Source: Zygnema circumcarinatum (taxonomy: Eukaryota; Streptophyta; Zygnematophyceae; Zygnematales; Zygnemataceae). From it: a stretch of 64,000 bases of DNA. A program made the translations under genes and the position numbers. The number at the start of each line of letters is the position of its first letter. Positions within the stretch are counted from its first letter, which is position 1. The stretch is from positions 544,565 through 608,564 of the forward strand of contig CM074814.1 of assembly GCA_037447605.1 (NCBI GenBank), read 5' to 3'. The notes below the pieces were generated by a model, which saw only the letters and a list, made by a program, of their open reading frames with translations, had not been told where the DNA came from and did not search any database. Below, one piece after another: positions 12,434 to 24,558 of the stretch.

Positions 12434-14858
12434 CTAATCACTCTTTTGCGAGCTGATGGACTTCCTCTCTAAGGCGGGCCGCGTGCCGTATCGATATGCG
12501 GCGGATCGGTACACGTCCGCGTGGGCGAGGATGGAGGCTGCCAATGGGCACGGAGGAAGGCCACATCGCTAAAGTTAGATTCTTCTCTCTTTTGTGAAGG
12601 AAACCATAAACCCTAACCATAAACCCTAAACCCTAAACCCTAAACCCTGAACCCTAAACCCTGAACCCTGAACCCTACACCTTGAACCCTAAACCCTGAA
12701 CCTTAACCATAAACCTTAAACCCTAAGCCCGAAACCCTGAACTCTAAACCCTGAACCTTAACCCTAAACCCTGAACCCTGGACTCTAAGCCCGAAACCCT
12801 GAACCCTAACCCCTAAACCCTGAACCCTGGACCCTGGACCCTAAGCCCGAAATCCTGAACGCAAAACCTTTAACCCTATACCCTAAGCCCTGAGCCCTAC
12901 CCTGAACCCTAAACCCCAAACCCGGAACCCTAAACCCTTAACCCTGAAAACCTAAACCCTGAACCCTAGACCCTAGACCCCAAACCTTGAACCCTAACCC
13001 TAAATCCTGAACCTCTAAACCCTTCAACCCTAAACCCTAAACTTTAAACCCTGAACCCTCAAAAGGCGCTGTGGCTGACCTTCAATAGGACGCGAGTAGC
13101 CCCCCCCCATAGTGATGACGAGCGGTACCCCCCGTTCTATGCACGCGCTGTAAACCATGTTGTTGCGACGGAGGAGGCCACTCCTGTAAGGCCACGTGGC
13201 ACATATGCAGAGCACGCTCAACATCACAAAGCTGCATAGGCCTACATCACTTGACGGGCGTCCCACATCGCAAAAAATGATGTAACAACTACAAACTGCA
13301 GAAACTTAGCCATTTCTTAAGAAATAGAAAATGGTCTGCGAGAGGGTTCCCGCCACGTGGCAGTAGGTAACTGGAACAGCTCAGACTTTGCAGCCAATTG
13401 CGCTATGCCACGTGGCAGTATCACGGGCGCACCTAGTCATAGAGAGGCGCCCAAAGCTGTCCTCTTTGAGGGCGTCCACGCCGGCCTGCAGCCCTCCCTC
13501 GTCCTTTGCAAACCCTAAATTGGAACTGAATTTGACTTGCCTACCACGATCCTCAAAACCTAAAACGCCATCTTAAAAAAAACCAAAGAAAAAAGGGGAA
13601 AAAAAAAAAAACCTGAATAAAGGCTTGGAGATTCTATCTTATTTTCCTTTCATTCAAAAAAAAAAAAAATTGGTCCTATACCTGGAAAAAGACGAGGCCC
13701 GGCGAATGGGTATCGAAGAGGCGGGGGAGCCACTCTCCCAGGAGGTCCAAGTACTCGTGGTCCTGTGTCGCGTCACGCAGTTCTATGTCGTAGTCGGAGC
13801 GTGTTCTGGACCGCCACGGATAGTTGTTCGCGCCGTGCATGGAAAACGAAACCACGCGCGCATCGCCATCGAATATGTGGGCGGTGCCGTTACCCTGTTG
13901 AGGAGAGAGGGCACTTGCAATGAGCTGCGGCAGAGTGGGAGGGAGGGAGGGAGGGAGGGAGGGAGGGAGGGCCTCTCTCGCTCTCTTTCTCACTTTCTTT
14001 ATCTCTCTCACTCTCTTCTCTCTCTCCCTCGCGCTCTCTCTCTCTCTCGGGCGCGCGCTCTCTCTCGCTCTCTCTCGCCATCTCTATATACCTCGCTCAC
14101 ACACATCGACACACGCCATACATACACACGAACACGGAAATACAGGCAATAGGGGGAAGGAGAGGAAGGGGGGAGGAGAGAGGGAGGAGGAGAGGGGGGG
14201 GAGGGGGAGGAGGAACGAAGGAAGGAGGAGGGAGGGGGGAGGAGGGAAGTGGGAGGCAGGAGCGAAGGAGGGAAGAAGGACAGGGGAGGAGGAAGGAGTG
14301 AAGGTGGGAGAAATTAGGTGGGAGGTTGCAGAGAGGGGAGAAGGAGGCATTGCAAATTTTAGGGTTTATGAGCGGAATCTCTTGTCGCTTGCGTTACGTG
14401 ACGGAGTCACCTGATGCACGTCCAGGTCGATCACCAGCGCAGGAGCCGCCACGTGGCAGGCATCCGGATAGCACTCCAAAGCGGCGGCTGCTGCCACAGC
14501 GATGTCATTGAAGACGCCTGTTGGAAGGTTTAGGGTTTAGGGTTTAGGCTTTAGGGTTTGGATACAAGCTAAGGATACATGGGGTTCCGGTCATACATAG
14601 GGCATACGTCATCCATAGGGTTCAGTTTCTGAAACTAGGGTTAGGGTTTCAAATGAGGGTTTATCGCAGGATTTTAGGGTTAGGGTTTTAGGGTTGTCCG
14701 TGCTCTCACAGAAGCCCTCCCCGTGGTCCCTAAAGGCGTGGTGCGTGCCGCCCGCCAAGTGTCCCGCCACTGCGCGCCGCCCCGCCATCACCGCATGCAT
14801 GGCTGCCACCGTGCCGCTGAACCCCCCCCCATGCATGCATGCATGCATGTGAGCACGG

Positions 14859-14939
<81 letters not shown>

Positions 14940-17508
14940 GTCATCTAGCAGAAGAATACTTGTCATCACCTTCTCTTGTTGCTCTAAAACCATCTTTTGA
15001 GACCGTTGAAGCTTTCTCTTCTCTCCTTTCCTGTACATCATCTGCTATAGCATTAGAAGTTGTTAGTTTGGGATCATTCTCAAAAACTGTCTTCAAATCT
15101 TTTGCTTTGAAGATTGCAAGGGATATGCCGCTCCAAGAGTCATTTAGCAGTCTGATAAAATACTTGTCTTTTTCTCTGGTTGCTCTAATACCACTTGCAG
15201 GGGCCATTGAAGTCTTTTTTTTTTTTATCAACTTTACTCTTAGTCTTAATTGATTTCATTCATTCATTCACCTCATTCAACAGACGATGCGTGAGAGTGA
15301 AGCTGATCAAAAGAAAACTTCAATGGCCTCAACAACTGGTATCAGAGCAACAAGAGAAAAAAATTGACAAATATTTCATCAAACTACTAGACGGCAGCAA
15401 CTATGACTCTTGGAGCGACCAATTGCTTGCGGTCTTCAAAGCAGAAGGTTTGCTGAAAACAGTTCCTGGGAATGATTCCAAATAGTAGCTTCTGATTCTA
15501 CAGAATATCTCTTTCTCTCCCTCTAACTGTACTTAATAGAGGCTTGGGAAAGGAGAGAAGGGAAAGCTTCAATGACCTCAACAGGGGAAAGGGAAGGGGA
15601 AGGGGCGAAAGGAAAGGGCTATAGCTAAAACTCGTTCTAAAATTTCCTATACTTTCCAAGAGAGTTTGAAGAGTCTCTAACATTTGGACGCTTCTTATAA
15701 TTTGATTCCTATGGCTTCTAGGCCTCTCGAACTTTAGAGGGTGTTCAAAGTGGAGTTCCATAACCTTCTTTGCTTTCAGACCAAGAAGAATTTGTGAGGA
15801 CTCTTTCAAATGGAGAGAGCCATGAAACATAAGACATTGAGGAATGCACGAAATGCCAAAGACCGGAACTGAACGGCGCAAAAGTGACATGGAAAAGAGA
15901 GAGAGAGAGGGAGAGAGAGGGAGAGAGAGCGAGAGAGAGAGAGGGAGAGAAAGAGAACGTACCCCGTCGAGGCATACGACCTTCGAACCATTTCAGGGCT
16001 CCATGGAAACCCCGTCGTTCGAATTTCCATGGGAGAGAGCTCGCCCGTAGTTACTTTCCGTACATATCTGGCACACACGTGCAGGATATCAATAGGTGAA
16101 AAGCGCCAAAATAAACATTCAATTCTGCATTAACCAAAGGTTTGCAAAAGTTTTCTTTTCGAAAATGTTTACTAATTAAAGGGAGAGTGAAAATGGTCTC
16201 GATTTGCTGACACAAAGGGTTCTAAGAAAGTGCAATTTTTTTTCTTAAGGGTAATACAAGGTATATACCTCCTTTACGGTTTACTTTAAACGAAACATTT
16301 TAGGGTTACATTGGGAGATGAGAGCGGTCCTCACTCCTGGTCATGCACACGTGTCAGCTCCTCATAGGTCGCTAGAGGGCTGGGAAGGAGCGTGAGGATG
16401 TCAGAGAGAGACGAATCGGCTTCGAGCAGCTGACGAGTTGCGAGGTATCTGCAACAAATACAAAAAAAAAATAATGGATGGAAAGGAGGAGTTGTACAAT
16501 ACGTGATACAATAATTCCTCATCAAGCATGCACATTTGAGCAATAGAGGATCGTAAGAAAACAGGGGCTTAGGAGAAGGGAAATGGAGGGAGAGGGAGAG
16601 GGAGAGGGAGAGGGAGGAGAACAAGGAGAGAGAGAAAGTGTGTGAGAGAGAAAGAGAGGAAGAGAGTGGGAGAGAGAGGGAGAGGGAGTGGGAGAGGGAG
16701 AGGGAGAGGGAGTGGGAGAGGGAGAGGGAGAGGGAGAGGGAGANNNNNNNNNNAGGGAGAGGGAGAGGGAGAGGGAGAGGGAGAGGGAGAGGGACCGGGA
16801 GCGGGAGCGGGAGAGGAAGAGGGAGAGGGAGAGGGAGAGAGAGAGGGAGAGGGACCGGGAGCGGGAGCGGGAGAGGAAGAGGGAGGGGGACAGGAGGAGA
16901 GAGAGAAAGAGAGTGAGAGAGAGAGAGCGAGATTGAGAGAGTAGCACTAAAGCGGGCCCTCACTTGTTCATTGGAAAGCGATGCCCTTCAGGAAGAACCA
17001 CCTCCGCGTGGTCGGAGTGGAAAGCGAGCAGCCCTTCTCCCTCTCCTCCCTCCATGGCTGCCTGCACACTCGTCCTCTCCACCGCACCACTTTTGCTCCC
17101 TCCTTCCGCGAGAATTGCCGCCGCTTTTGTTGTTAGAAAACGTGAAGAGGTAAGGGAGGAAGGGCCCAAAAATTTGTGGTAATGAATTTGGGAGGTAGAG
17201 AAAGGGTTGGGGCTTGGAAGTGGGGGGGAGCTGAATGGTGGTTTAGGGTTTAAGGAGCGGTTCAACCTGTGAGCTTCAAAGGGGTTACATGTAGAGGAGT
17301 TGAACGAGCGAATGTTGAAATTGGAAGTGTAAAAAGAAAAATGGCCATTTGGGTTTTCTTTAGTTCTACATTTTAAGACGATATTTGATTCAGATTTTAC
17401 TTTAGATTTGCTTAAAAGGGAGGCACTTAATCGCAAGAGAGGCGGTACTTTGAACGGAAAGGAGAGCATCTTGGAGAGGGAGAGGTCCTGCAAGGTTCCT
17501 ACAGACAT
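12434..17508 (-). CDS. HDA2-like (class IV-type) histone/lysine deacetylase with long N-terminal leader
   Basis: Nine exons in phase on the minus strand: 17508-16964, 16448-16335, 16067-15963, 14816-14710, 14517-14411, 13894-13682, 13485-13433, 13183-13080 and 12537-12434, giving 483 residues. Family blocks in order: EGHRFPMNKY, GFPWSPEMVRRS, GGTHHAF (His280/His281), GFCVFNDIAVAA, LVIDLDVHQGNGT (Asp323, His325 as zinc ligands), SMHGANNYPW, AGVDAL (Asp401, third ligand) and ITMGGGYSRPIE (Tyr444). This is the deacetylase fold shared by HDAC11, plant HDA2 and bacterial homologues. It removes acetyl groups from lysines; the target is unknown. The first 151 residues are Ser-rich and basic with few acids, so organelle import is possible. 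A second in-frame ATG at 17055 would give a 332-residue form close to the normal domain length. Introns contain an assembly gap, GA repeats, retrotransposon fragments and telomere-like repeats. Confidence 0.9.
12598..13065. repeat. degenerate telomere-like array (AAACCCTGAACCCTAAACC type)
   Basis: Imperfect CCCTAAA/CCCTGAA/CCCGAAA units fill nearly all of the last intron (12538-13079) of the HDA2-like gene. Confidence 0.95.
13350..13425. promoter_or_regulatory. paired G-box motifs inside an intron
   Basis: CCACGTGGCAGTA occurs twice, near 13354 and 13409, in the intron 13184-13432 of the HDA2-like gene, with a CCAAT between. CACGTG is the bZIP/bHLH core. Function at this intronic site is not shown. 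Confidence 0.4.
14524..14700. repeat. short telomere-like repeats, TTTAGGG orientation
   Basis: TTTAGGGTTTAGGGTTTAGG and related units occur in the intron 14518-14709. They are opposite in orientation to the array in the last intron of the same gene. Confidence 0.85.
14822..14938. repeat. ATGC run plus (GA)n microsatellite
   Basis: Tandem CATG/ATGC units (14830-14848) are followed by a GA run at about 14862-14936, in the deacetylase intron 14817-15962. Confidence 0.95.
14938..15600. mobile_element. fragments of a Ty1/copia-like retrotransposon in inverted arrangement
   Basis: On the plus strand, TGGTATCAGAGCAACAAG near 15335 matches the usual plant copia primer-binding site (complement of initiator Met tRNA 3' end). 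It is followed by a short gag-like frame (ending at 15485) with DGSNYDSW and FKAEGLLK. On the minus strand, 15231-14941 holds a related copy with TGGTATTAGAGCAACC and then DSWSG...IFKAKDLKTV, plus a third truncated copy (GGTTTTAGAGCAACAAGAG). A shorter piece (AGCTTCAATGACCTCAACA) lies near 15566. All copies are broken; no reverse transcriptase or integrase is seen. Confidence 0.55.
16580..16935. repeat. GGGAGA-rich tract around an assembly gap
   Basis: Long (GGGAGA)n and GGGACCGGGAGCGGGAGC units lie in the deacetylase intron 16449-16963. A 32-bp-scale block around GAGGGACCGGGAGCGGGAGC is repeated near 16790 and 16850. Confidence 0.9.
16744..16753. other. assembly gap (10 N)
   Basis: Ten undetermined bases inside a GGGAGA tract. 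The real gap length may differ. Confidence 1.
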
Positions 17509-18990
17509 GTGAAATGCGGGTTTGGAAATATTTAATAAAAACTGCAAACCCTAAAAAGCTTTCCTAGAAATTAGGCTTTCGTTCTTGCGACCAGAGAAAA
17601 CACTTATCAGATAAACCTAAACTGCTTTCCCTGAGAACTTTTCATTCACTGTCCAGCTTCATAAAATTAAAATTTCCACCATTTGGCGTTTTAACTTTCC
17701 ACATGACCCTAAATACTTCAGAAAGGAATTCGAATTCTGATACCTAAATTTCCGCGGTTCTTTAAGAAAATATGTAAGAAAACTTCCGCCCCCTTCGCCT
17801 GCTGTAAACGCCAACTGGATGCCGTAAAACTGGACAGAAGCTCAACAAATAACGTATCGACGTATATTCATATGTCAATATATCCTTACATACCTGAATA
17901 TATCGATATTTTGATACCTACCTGATATATCGCATCCAGACCACGGTATACTTACTGTAGGAATTGTATCGCCATATTGGAATATATCTCCAAATAACTG
18001 ACAATTTTTTTGACTCCGAAAAAAAAAAAAAAAATTTGACCATCCGGCGAAATTTCATTGAACTGAAATGTGAATCTTGAAGGTAAATGCACAGCCCTCA
18101 GCTGAGCCAATCAGAGCGAGCTCTTGTCCCGTCCGTACAGAAATTTGTACTCTCCGTACTTTTTCACTATTTTTCGTATACAGTACATGCGGAATCTGGA
18201 AATACGGAATTCGTACAGTTTTCGTACACATTGTACGGTCGGGTGCCTCGAATTCCCCGCCTTGAAGCTCTCCAAAGTCGGCGCGCCCGACCGTTCATCG
18301 GCCTGTCCGCGTTTTCCGGATGTCACGTGGCGGCTTCTGAATCCGCCACGTGTAGTCATCCGCCACGTGGCGCCAGCAGGGCAACGGCCTTTGACTTCTC
18401 GGCGCCTAAGTCGACCAATCCACGCTCGTCGTCGCACACTCGGATTTCATATTCGGCACAGAGTTACAAAATATGTAATCATATTTCGATAATGCGTGCT
18501 GAATATTCGCTGTTTTGTATGTCAGTGCTACGCCCGCCGGCGCGTAGTTAATCGGCTTCGTCCTCCTCCCCTCGACTTCTGCGAAGCCATGGCGGCTCCT
18601 CCGTACCTCTCCCAATGTCTCTCCCACTGGCTCTCTCTCTCTCTCTCCCCTCCAACATAGATCTCCTCACTCCTCCCCCTTGTCACTCTCCAAGGAGCTC
18701 CGGAGCCGCCACGTGTCTCTGAATGTGCGCCCCACTTAACACGTTTCAAGGAAGGTGGAGTGAATGTAGAAGAGACCGCACTGCAGCCAACGAATCATAA
18801 ATATCTTTTGTTAATTCCTTATCTGAATCTCTTTCAATATAGTCGTTATCTTCTCTCTCTGAGCATCCTCTGCGGCTGCTCTATCTCATAAGGGTTCATA
18901 TGCGAGCATACGCCTCCCACATGCTCTGGGAGGTTCAAAATAGGATTTTTCCAGGATAGCTTCTGGATTAAGCTGGGTGGATAGGAAGCC
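17509..18990. promoter_or_regulatory. divergent 5' region of the HDA2-like gene (-) and the AP2 gene (+)
   Basis: This holds TATCGATA-rich AT sequence at 17860-17960, many GTAC cores at 18125-18240 (CCGTAC, TTCGTACA, TTGTACGG), and three clustered G-boxes at 18320-18375 (CACGTGGCGG, GCCACGTGTA, GCCACGTGGC) near a CCAAT at 18416. No coding exon is evident. Confidence 0.5.
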
Positions 18991-21900
18991 ATGGCGGAGC
19001 TTTGGTCGAGACGGTCTATTTCAGAGGCGAGTTCAGAGACTCCACGGGATGGCAGTGAAGGGGAGAAGGAAAGAGAGGGAGAGGGAGAGGGAGAGGGAGA
19101 GGCAGGAGAGGGAGGGGGTTACATTGAAGAGGAAGGTGGAAGCTTCTCAAGAGCCTCCTTTTCGGTGGATGATTCGACCGCTGAAGGTTTCTTTGAGAGC
19201 TTCATTACGCAGTCTGAGGGGACGGAACTCAATAGCGGTGAGTGATGGAGAACCAATGCTGCCATAAACACCGTAATGGAGAATATTAAAGGAATTATTC
19301 CTCTCTCCATCTCACTCTTTCCCCCTCTCCTAATTTCTCTGACTCACTCTCTCTCTCTCTCGCGTGATGAATTCCTTTCCATTTCTTGCTGTCACACTCC
19401 TAAATTGCTACTTCTAGCTCAAGATGTCGTAGTAAGACCGCTCAATTAAACATAAAAGACACTGAATTTGGAACTTTCAAAAAGGAATCTCTATGTAAGC
19501 GAGTCGCTCTGGCTGTGCAAAATTCTGTGAAGCTTAACCAACAGGATATTTTGAGGCTTCCTCTTGAACAACAGAGTATCCATATCTATATATATATAGA
19601 TATAGGTATAGATATATATCGTATCTGCGCTCATGAAGGCGCGTGCTTACGAAAAAGAATGTCAGGGAGATTCTGGTTAAAGAGTTACATCGAACAGCAG
19701 CAACTTCTGTAGCGCAGTCCATGGCGCCTCTCATGTTGATCCATGCTTTCGTTTTGTGTAACATAATTTTTTCCAACTAATCATGAAGATATAGGTACTT
19801 TCGTTCTCATGCCCTTCCATCTTTTTCTTTTTTTTTCTTCTTGGTTTCATTTCTTTTTTTGACACATTGCGCACCGTGACAGGAGGTGACGCCCTGAGCG
19901 AGGAGCCCGCCGACTCGACGGGTCTCCCCGGCCCCTTTGCGGCCATTCAGTTCCGACTGCCAATTCCGAATTCCGAATGTCCGCCCTTTCAGGACTCGCC
20001 GGAGACTCCCTCCGGAAAGGGCGGCCGCGCTCTGCGGTAAGGGCTTCCCTCTGAATGGCAGGGGAGGGAGTACTGCCAAAGGAGTACGGGAATGAGAGAT
20101 GAGCTTTGATATAGCTGAAGGAGATTACACGTTTGATGAACATTGAATTCGATCGTTCCGGGGTTTGGAAGTTTAGAAGATAAAACTAATGTTTGGAAAG
20201 GTTACTTTTAGTTTTAGTTAGTTTTACTTTTAGTCTTAGCACTACTTGGAATCAAGGGGTTGGGGGAGAGAGTGCGGGAAATGCTCATTCAATCGCGGGA
20301 TTACGCAGGGGACTCTCTATACGCACTCTTTGTCAACTCAACCGAATATTGAAGCTCTATCTGTCTCTCTCACTCTCTCTCTCCCCCTCTCTCACACACA
20401 CAAATGCATTAACTCACGCTCTCGCTCCCACTCTTTGTCACCGTCGCCCTAGCCATGTACGTAACCTGCATTCCATGCTGGCAGGGGTGCAGAGCTGCAA
20501 GGACAGAGCTGGGGAGGGCTCTCTCCTCCCCCTCCTCCTCCTCCTCCTCCTCCTCCTCCTCCTCCTCCTCCTCCTCCTCCTCCTCCTCCTCCTTCCCCCT
20601 CCCCTCACTCTCTCTCCTTCTCCACGGACTCCCCCTTGTTCCGGCCTCTCCCTTCGCCACCTTCCGCAGAGAGCCGCCTCGCGGGGGAGGTCACGGCACC
20701 GACCGACTGGGACGCAGGGACGTCCCTTGCGGCGCAAGGTCCGCTTCAAAACCTCTGAAATGAGGGAGGGAGGGAAGGAGAGAGGGAGGGAGGGAGGGAA
20801 GGAGAGAGGGAGGGAGGGAGGGAGAAAGGGAGGGAGGGAGGGAGGGAGGGAAGAAGCGGGGAAGGGAGGAATGGAGGGGGGAAGTGGGGAACGAAGGAGG
20901 GGGGAAGGGAGGGAGAGAAAGAGGGAGGGATGGAAAGAGGGAGTAAGGGAAAGAGGGAGGAAGGAAGGGAGTGAAGAAAGGAGGAGAGATGAAGGGGGGG
21001 GGGAGGGGAAAGGGAGGGAGGAACGGGGGAGTAAGAAAGGGCAGAAGGACGAAGGGAGGAAGGGACGGAGGGAGTGGGGAAGGGAGGGAGGGACGAGAGG
21101 GAGAGGAAGGGAGGGAAGGGGGAAGGGAGGGAGGGAGGAGAGGGAGAGGAAGGGAAGGGAGGGAGGGACGAGAGGGAGTGGAAGGGTGGGAGGGGGAAAG
21201 GGAGGGAGGGACGGGGGGAAGGGAGGGAGGGACGGTGGGGAAATAAGAGGGCGAGGAAGGGAGGGAGGGAGGGAGGGGGAAGGGAGGGACGGACGGGGGG
21301 GCGAGGAGGGGGAGAGGAAAGAAGGGAGGAAGGGAGGGAGGGAATTTTTTCTATTCTAGTTCCGTTTCTTGCTTCGCAGGAACACCGAAGAGGAGGCGGA
21401 CGGCGGAGAGGAAGCGACCCGCCAACAGCACTTCGCAGTTTCGCGGAGTCACACATCACATAAGGACGGGGAGGTGGGAGGCCCACATTTGGTGAGCATT
21501 TCAAACCACTCTAAAATGATGATTTTATTCCTTTTTGGGTTCTTGCAGTGGTAGGAAAACGGTAGAAGATACCAAAAAGGGAAGACTAATTTTGAGTTTG
21601 GCTCGTTTTAACTAAGTTGAATGTGTGTTCAATGGTTTCCTCCGCCTTGCTTTTTTGCCTTTGATTTTTTTGAATTCCTTGCAACAGCGTGAGTAGAAAT
21701 GTTGGGTTTTTTTCTCCCATTTTTGCCTCGCAGGGAAAATAGTCGCCAGCTGTATTTGGGAGGCTTTGACACAGGCAAGTCGCAAAGCACAAACAGAATT
21801 TAGACTTTCAGTTTCGATGCAAAGCAAATAAATAAACTTTTAAAAGAACATTGATTTTGTTTTCCTTTACTGCGTCCAAGTATCGAGAGCTCAACTTCGT

Positions 21901-24558
21901 TAAAGTTGAAACCTCACCAATGTACGAAGCGAGGCACTGCTTGTTGGACAGAGGAGCACGCTGCAGTAGCCTACGACATAGCTGCCATCAAATGCAGGTA
22001 CGAGTCTCTCTCTCTCTTTTTCTCTCTCTCTCTCTCTCTCGCCCTCCTCTCCCTCATTTCGTCTCTCTATCAAAATTCCCTCTTCTCGTCATCCCCTCTC
22101 TCCCTACCCATCGCGCCTTTCTTCCTCTACCTTTCCCGCTCTTTCCCTTACCCTCTCTCACTTTCCCAAATTTACAAATTCCTGTCCTGTGCTGATAGGC
22201 TGTGCAATATTGCAGGGGGCAGGAGGCGCAGACCAACCTCCCTCTCAGCAATTACGAGTCGCAGTTCACCAACATCCGTAAGTGCTTCTCTCTCCCTCTC
22301 TCTCCTTCCTTACTTGCGGGAGGCTCTCTCTCCCCACCCACCAACTCCCTCCCTTTTTACTTCCCCTACTTTTCTGCATGGACACGCAAGATGCAAGAAG
22401 AGAGAGCGACGTTGAGGAAGGAAAGGAGTGAGGGAGGGAAGGAGGGAGGTATGGAGGGAGGAAGGGAGTGAGGGAGGGCAGGAGGGAGGTATTGAGGGAG
22501 GGAAGGAGGGAGGTATGGAGGGAGGGAGTGAGGGAGGGAAGGAGGCAGGTATGGAGGGAGGGAGGGAGGGAGAGGAGCGTGGGAGGGAGATAGGGGTGCT
22601 ATATTCACTACTATCTCTTTGTTGCCCTCTGGGTGCTCTATGCAGGGGCGGTGTCAAAGGAGGAGCTGGTGATGTCCCTCCGCCGTCACAGCAAGGGCTT
22701 CTCGCGGGGCACATCGCAGTATCGCGGCGTTACAAAACACCAAAAGGCGTGTTCCCTCTCTCCTTATTACCATTAGTATAATTTCAGGCTTAACCATCAT
22801 CACTAGCACTGAAGAAAAAGCTTCCGTCAATCTGATATGAAAACGAGGCTCGCAATCTTGCTTCAAAGGGGTAGTCCTTGCAAGAAGTCTGCAGTACTAC
22901 TGAAGGAAAAACTTGTGTTTGGGTGAAACTCTGAAGCTCATATCAGGCAGGCATATCTTCTGGCATCATGCATACATGCATGACGTGAGAGAGTTTCACA
23001 CATTTCGCTCCGTTTCATTTCATTTCTCCATCGTCCCATGGATCTCATAAACTTGACATTGGGTGATTCCAAGTGCAGGGCAAGTGGGAGGCGAGAATAG
23101 GGCAGCTGCAGGGGAAGAAGTACATGTACCTCGGCCTGTACGGCACGGAGGAGGAGGCCGCGAGGGCGTACGACAGGGAGGCTATCAGGCAAACCTTCTC
23201 TCCTCAAATATTCTTAAACAATAAAAAATTAGGGTTCTTAGTCGGAGAATTTTACAACACTTTTTGCTAGAGCATGAACTGAGAACTAGTGATTTTTCTT
23301 CTATTGTGTTCTATGCAGACAGAAAGGGGCGTTGGCTGTAACAAACTTTGATATCTCAACGGTGAATATTTTTATTTTCTCTCAATCTCACTCTCACTCC
23401 CACCCGCCCTCCCACTTTTCCCGTTTGATAGCTCTTATTGATGAATCTTTACGAAGCTAAAATGCACGTTTCAAAGTCAAGTCATATGAATAGACAACTC
23501 TTGCAAGAGAATCTTGCAACCATGTGTAGCTTTCCTAACCCTAATTCTATAAAACCTAAGAACCCTAACAACTGCTAACAAGACCTGTCACTTGCTCTTA
23601 CCCTGAAAAACCTATCAGCATAAACAGAACATTATGCTGCTGCTGCGTGCAGTATTCCGACCAGCCCCTCCCTAAAGCGGAACGCACGCAGGGAGAGGCT
23701 TCCTCTCAGCCCTCTCAAGGAGGCCCTGAACTTCCTTTTTTGCAAGCCGGGCAGCAACTCGGGCAGCAAGAAGAAAATCGCAGAAACGAGCAGTTTCCAT
23801 GGCTGAGAAGGGACCACCTCCTGCACGACCTCCAGCCTGACCCTGCTCTCTCTGAGACTGCCTCTCTTAGCGGCTCTCCTAGGGTCACTGCAGAAGGAGT
23901 GGGAGTGGGAGTGGGAGGGGGAGTGGGAGGGGGAGTGGGAGGAGGGGGAGGGGTGGTGGGAGGAGGAAAGGGAGGAGGGGTGCTGGGAGGGGAGGGAGGA
24001 GGAGGAGTAGGAGGGGGAGGGGGAGTGAGAGGACGAGGGGAAGGAGGAGGAGAGGATGTTGAAGCACTGTTTGGGTCACTGTGGCATGATGAGAGTGGGT
24101 ATCTCGGAACATGTCAGTGTGCTCATATGGAAAATCCCCAGCTTGGTTTACATGAAGTGGAAGGGTCCAATGCTCAAGCAGGATACGCTTCTCTCCCCCT
24201 TCCCAGATCAGTAGAAGTACATGAACAGTGGGGCGGGCTTCTCTCTCCTTTTGACGGGCAAGCAATAGGCGTAGGAGGAGGGGAAATTTCTGGTTCTACA
24301 GGAATGATATCTCACAGCTTGAGTATGCCAGAATTGCAGCAAACACGTGCATGGTTAATGCAGCCATCTCATACTTCTCCAGGAGCAGTTTTCGGTGAAG
24401 GCCCTGCAGAAGCCTCTCTTTCTGATATGAAAAAGGGCATGGCAGCACACAGAAGGCAGCTTCGGAGGCAACGATTAACAGAAGCGGAAGAAAGTAGAAG
24501 TCGAGCTCAGAGTGGGAATGTGAATCCCTCTGCACAAAGGAGAGCTTTTACGCAGTAA
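18991..24558 (+). CDS. double-AP2-domain transcription factor (AP2/ANT subfamily)
   Basis: Eleven exons in phase: 18991-19237, 19883-20036, 20485-20738, 21380-21491, 21734-21774, 21953-21998, 22216-22277, 22646-22746, 23079-23188, 23319-23361 and 23653-24558, giving 691 residues. AP2 repeat 1 (about 233-300) runs from SQFRGVTHH through [29 protein letters not shown] to LPLSNYE. The linker carries [14 protein letters not shown]2 repeat 2 (about 326-390) runs from SQYRGVTKH through [27 protein letters not shown] to VTNFDIST. Order and spacing match plant AP2/AINTEGUMENTA proteins, nuclear DNA-binding regulators. Exon 3 carries 23 consecutive Pro codons (residues 148-170). The last exon has a Gly/Val-rich run near 23895-24050. 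Introns after exons 5, 8 and 9 appear to use GC donors. Exons 1-3 have no similarity I recognise and rest on phase and splice sites alone. Confidence 0.85.
20525..20593 (+). repeat. (CCT)n trinucleotide repeat in coding sequence
   Basis: 23 proline codons in a row (nearly all CCT) in exon 3 of the AP2 gene, in frame under the phase-consistent exon model. Confidence 0.75.
20761..21345. repeat. GGGA-rich purine tract in AP2 intron 3
   Basis: GGGAGGGAGGGA and variants occupy the intron 20739-21379. Here the sense strand is the purine strand, unlike most other introns in the window. Confidence 0.9.

Noticed and set aside
12598-13065. A true chromosome end
   Set aside because: The telomere-like units are degenerate and lie inside an intron with coding exons on both sides.
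20193-21359. 388-codon frame over the AP2 gene
   Set aside because: It mixes exon 3 in the wrong frame with the GGGA intron; phase-consistent exon 3 uses another frame.
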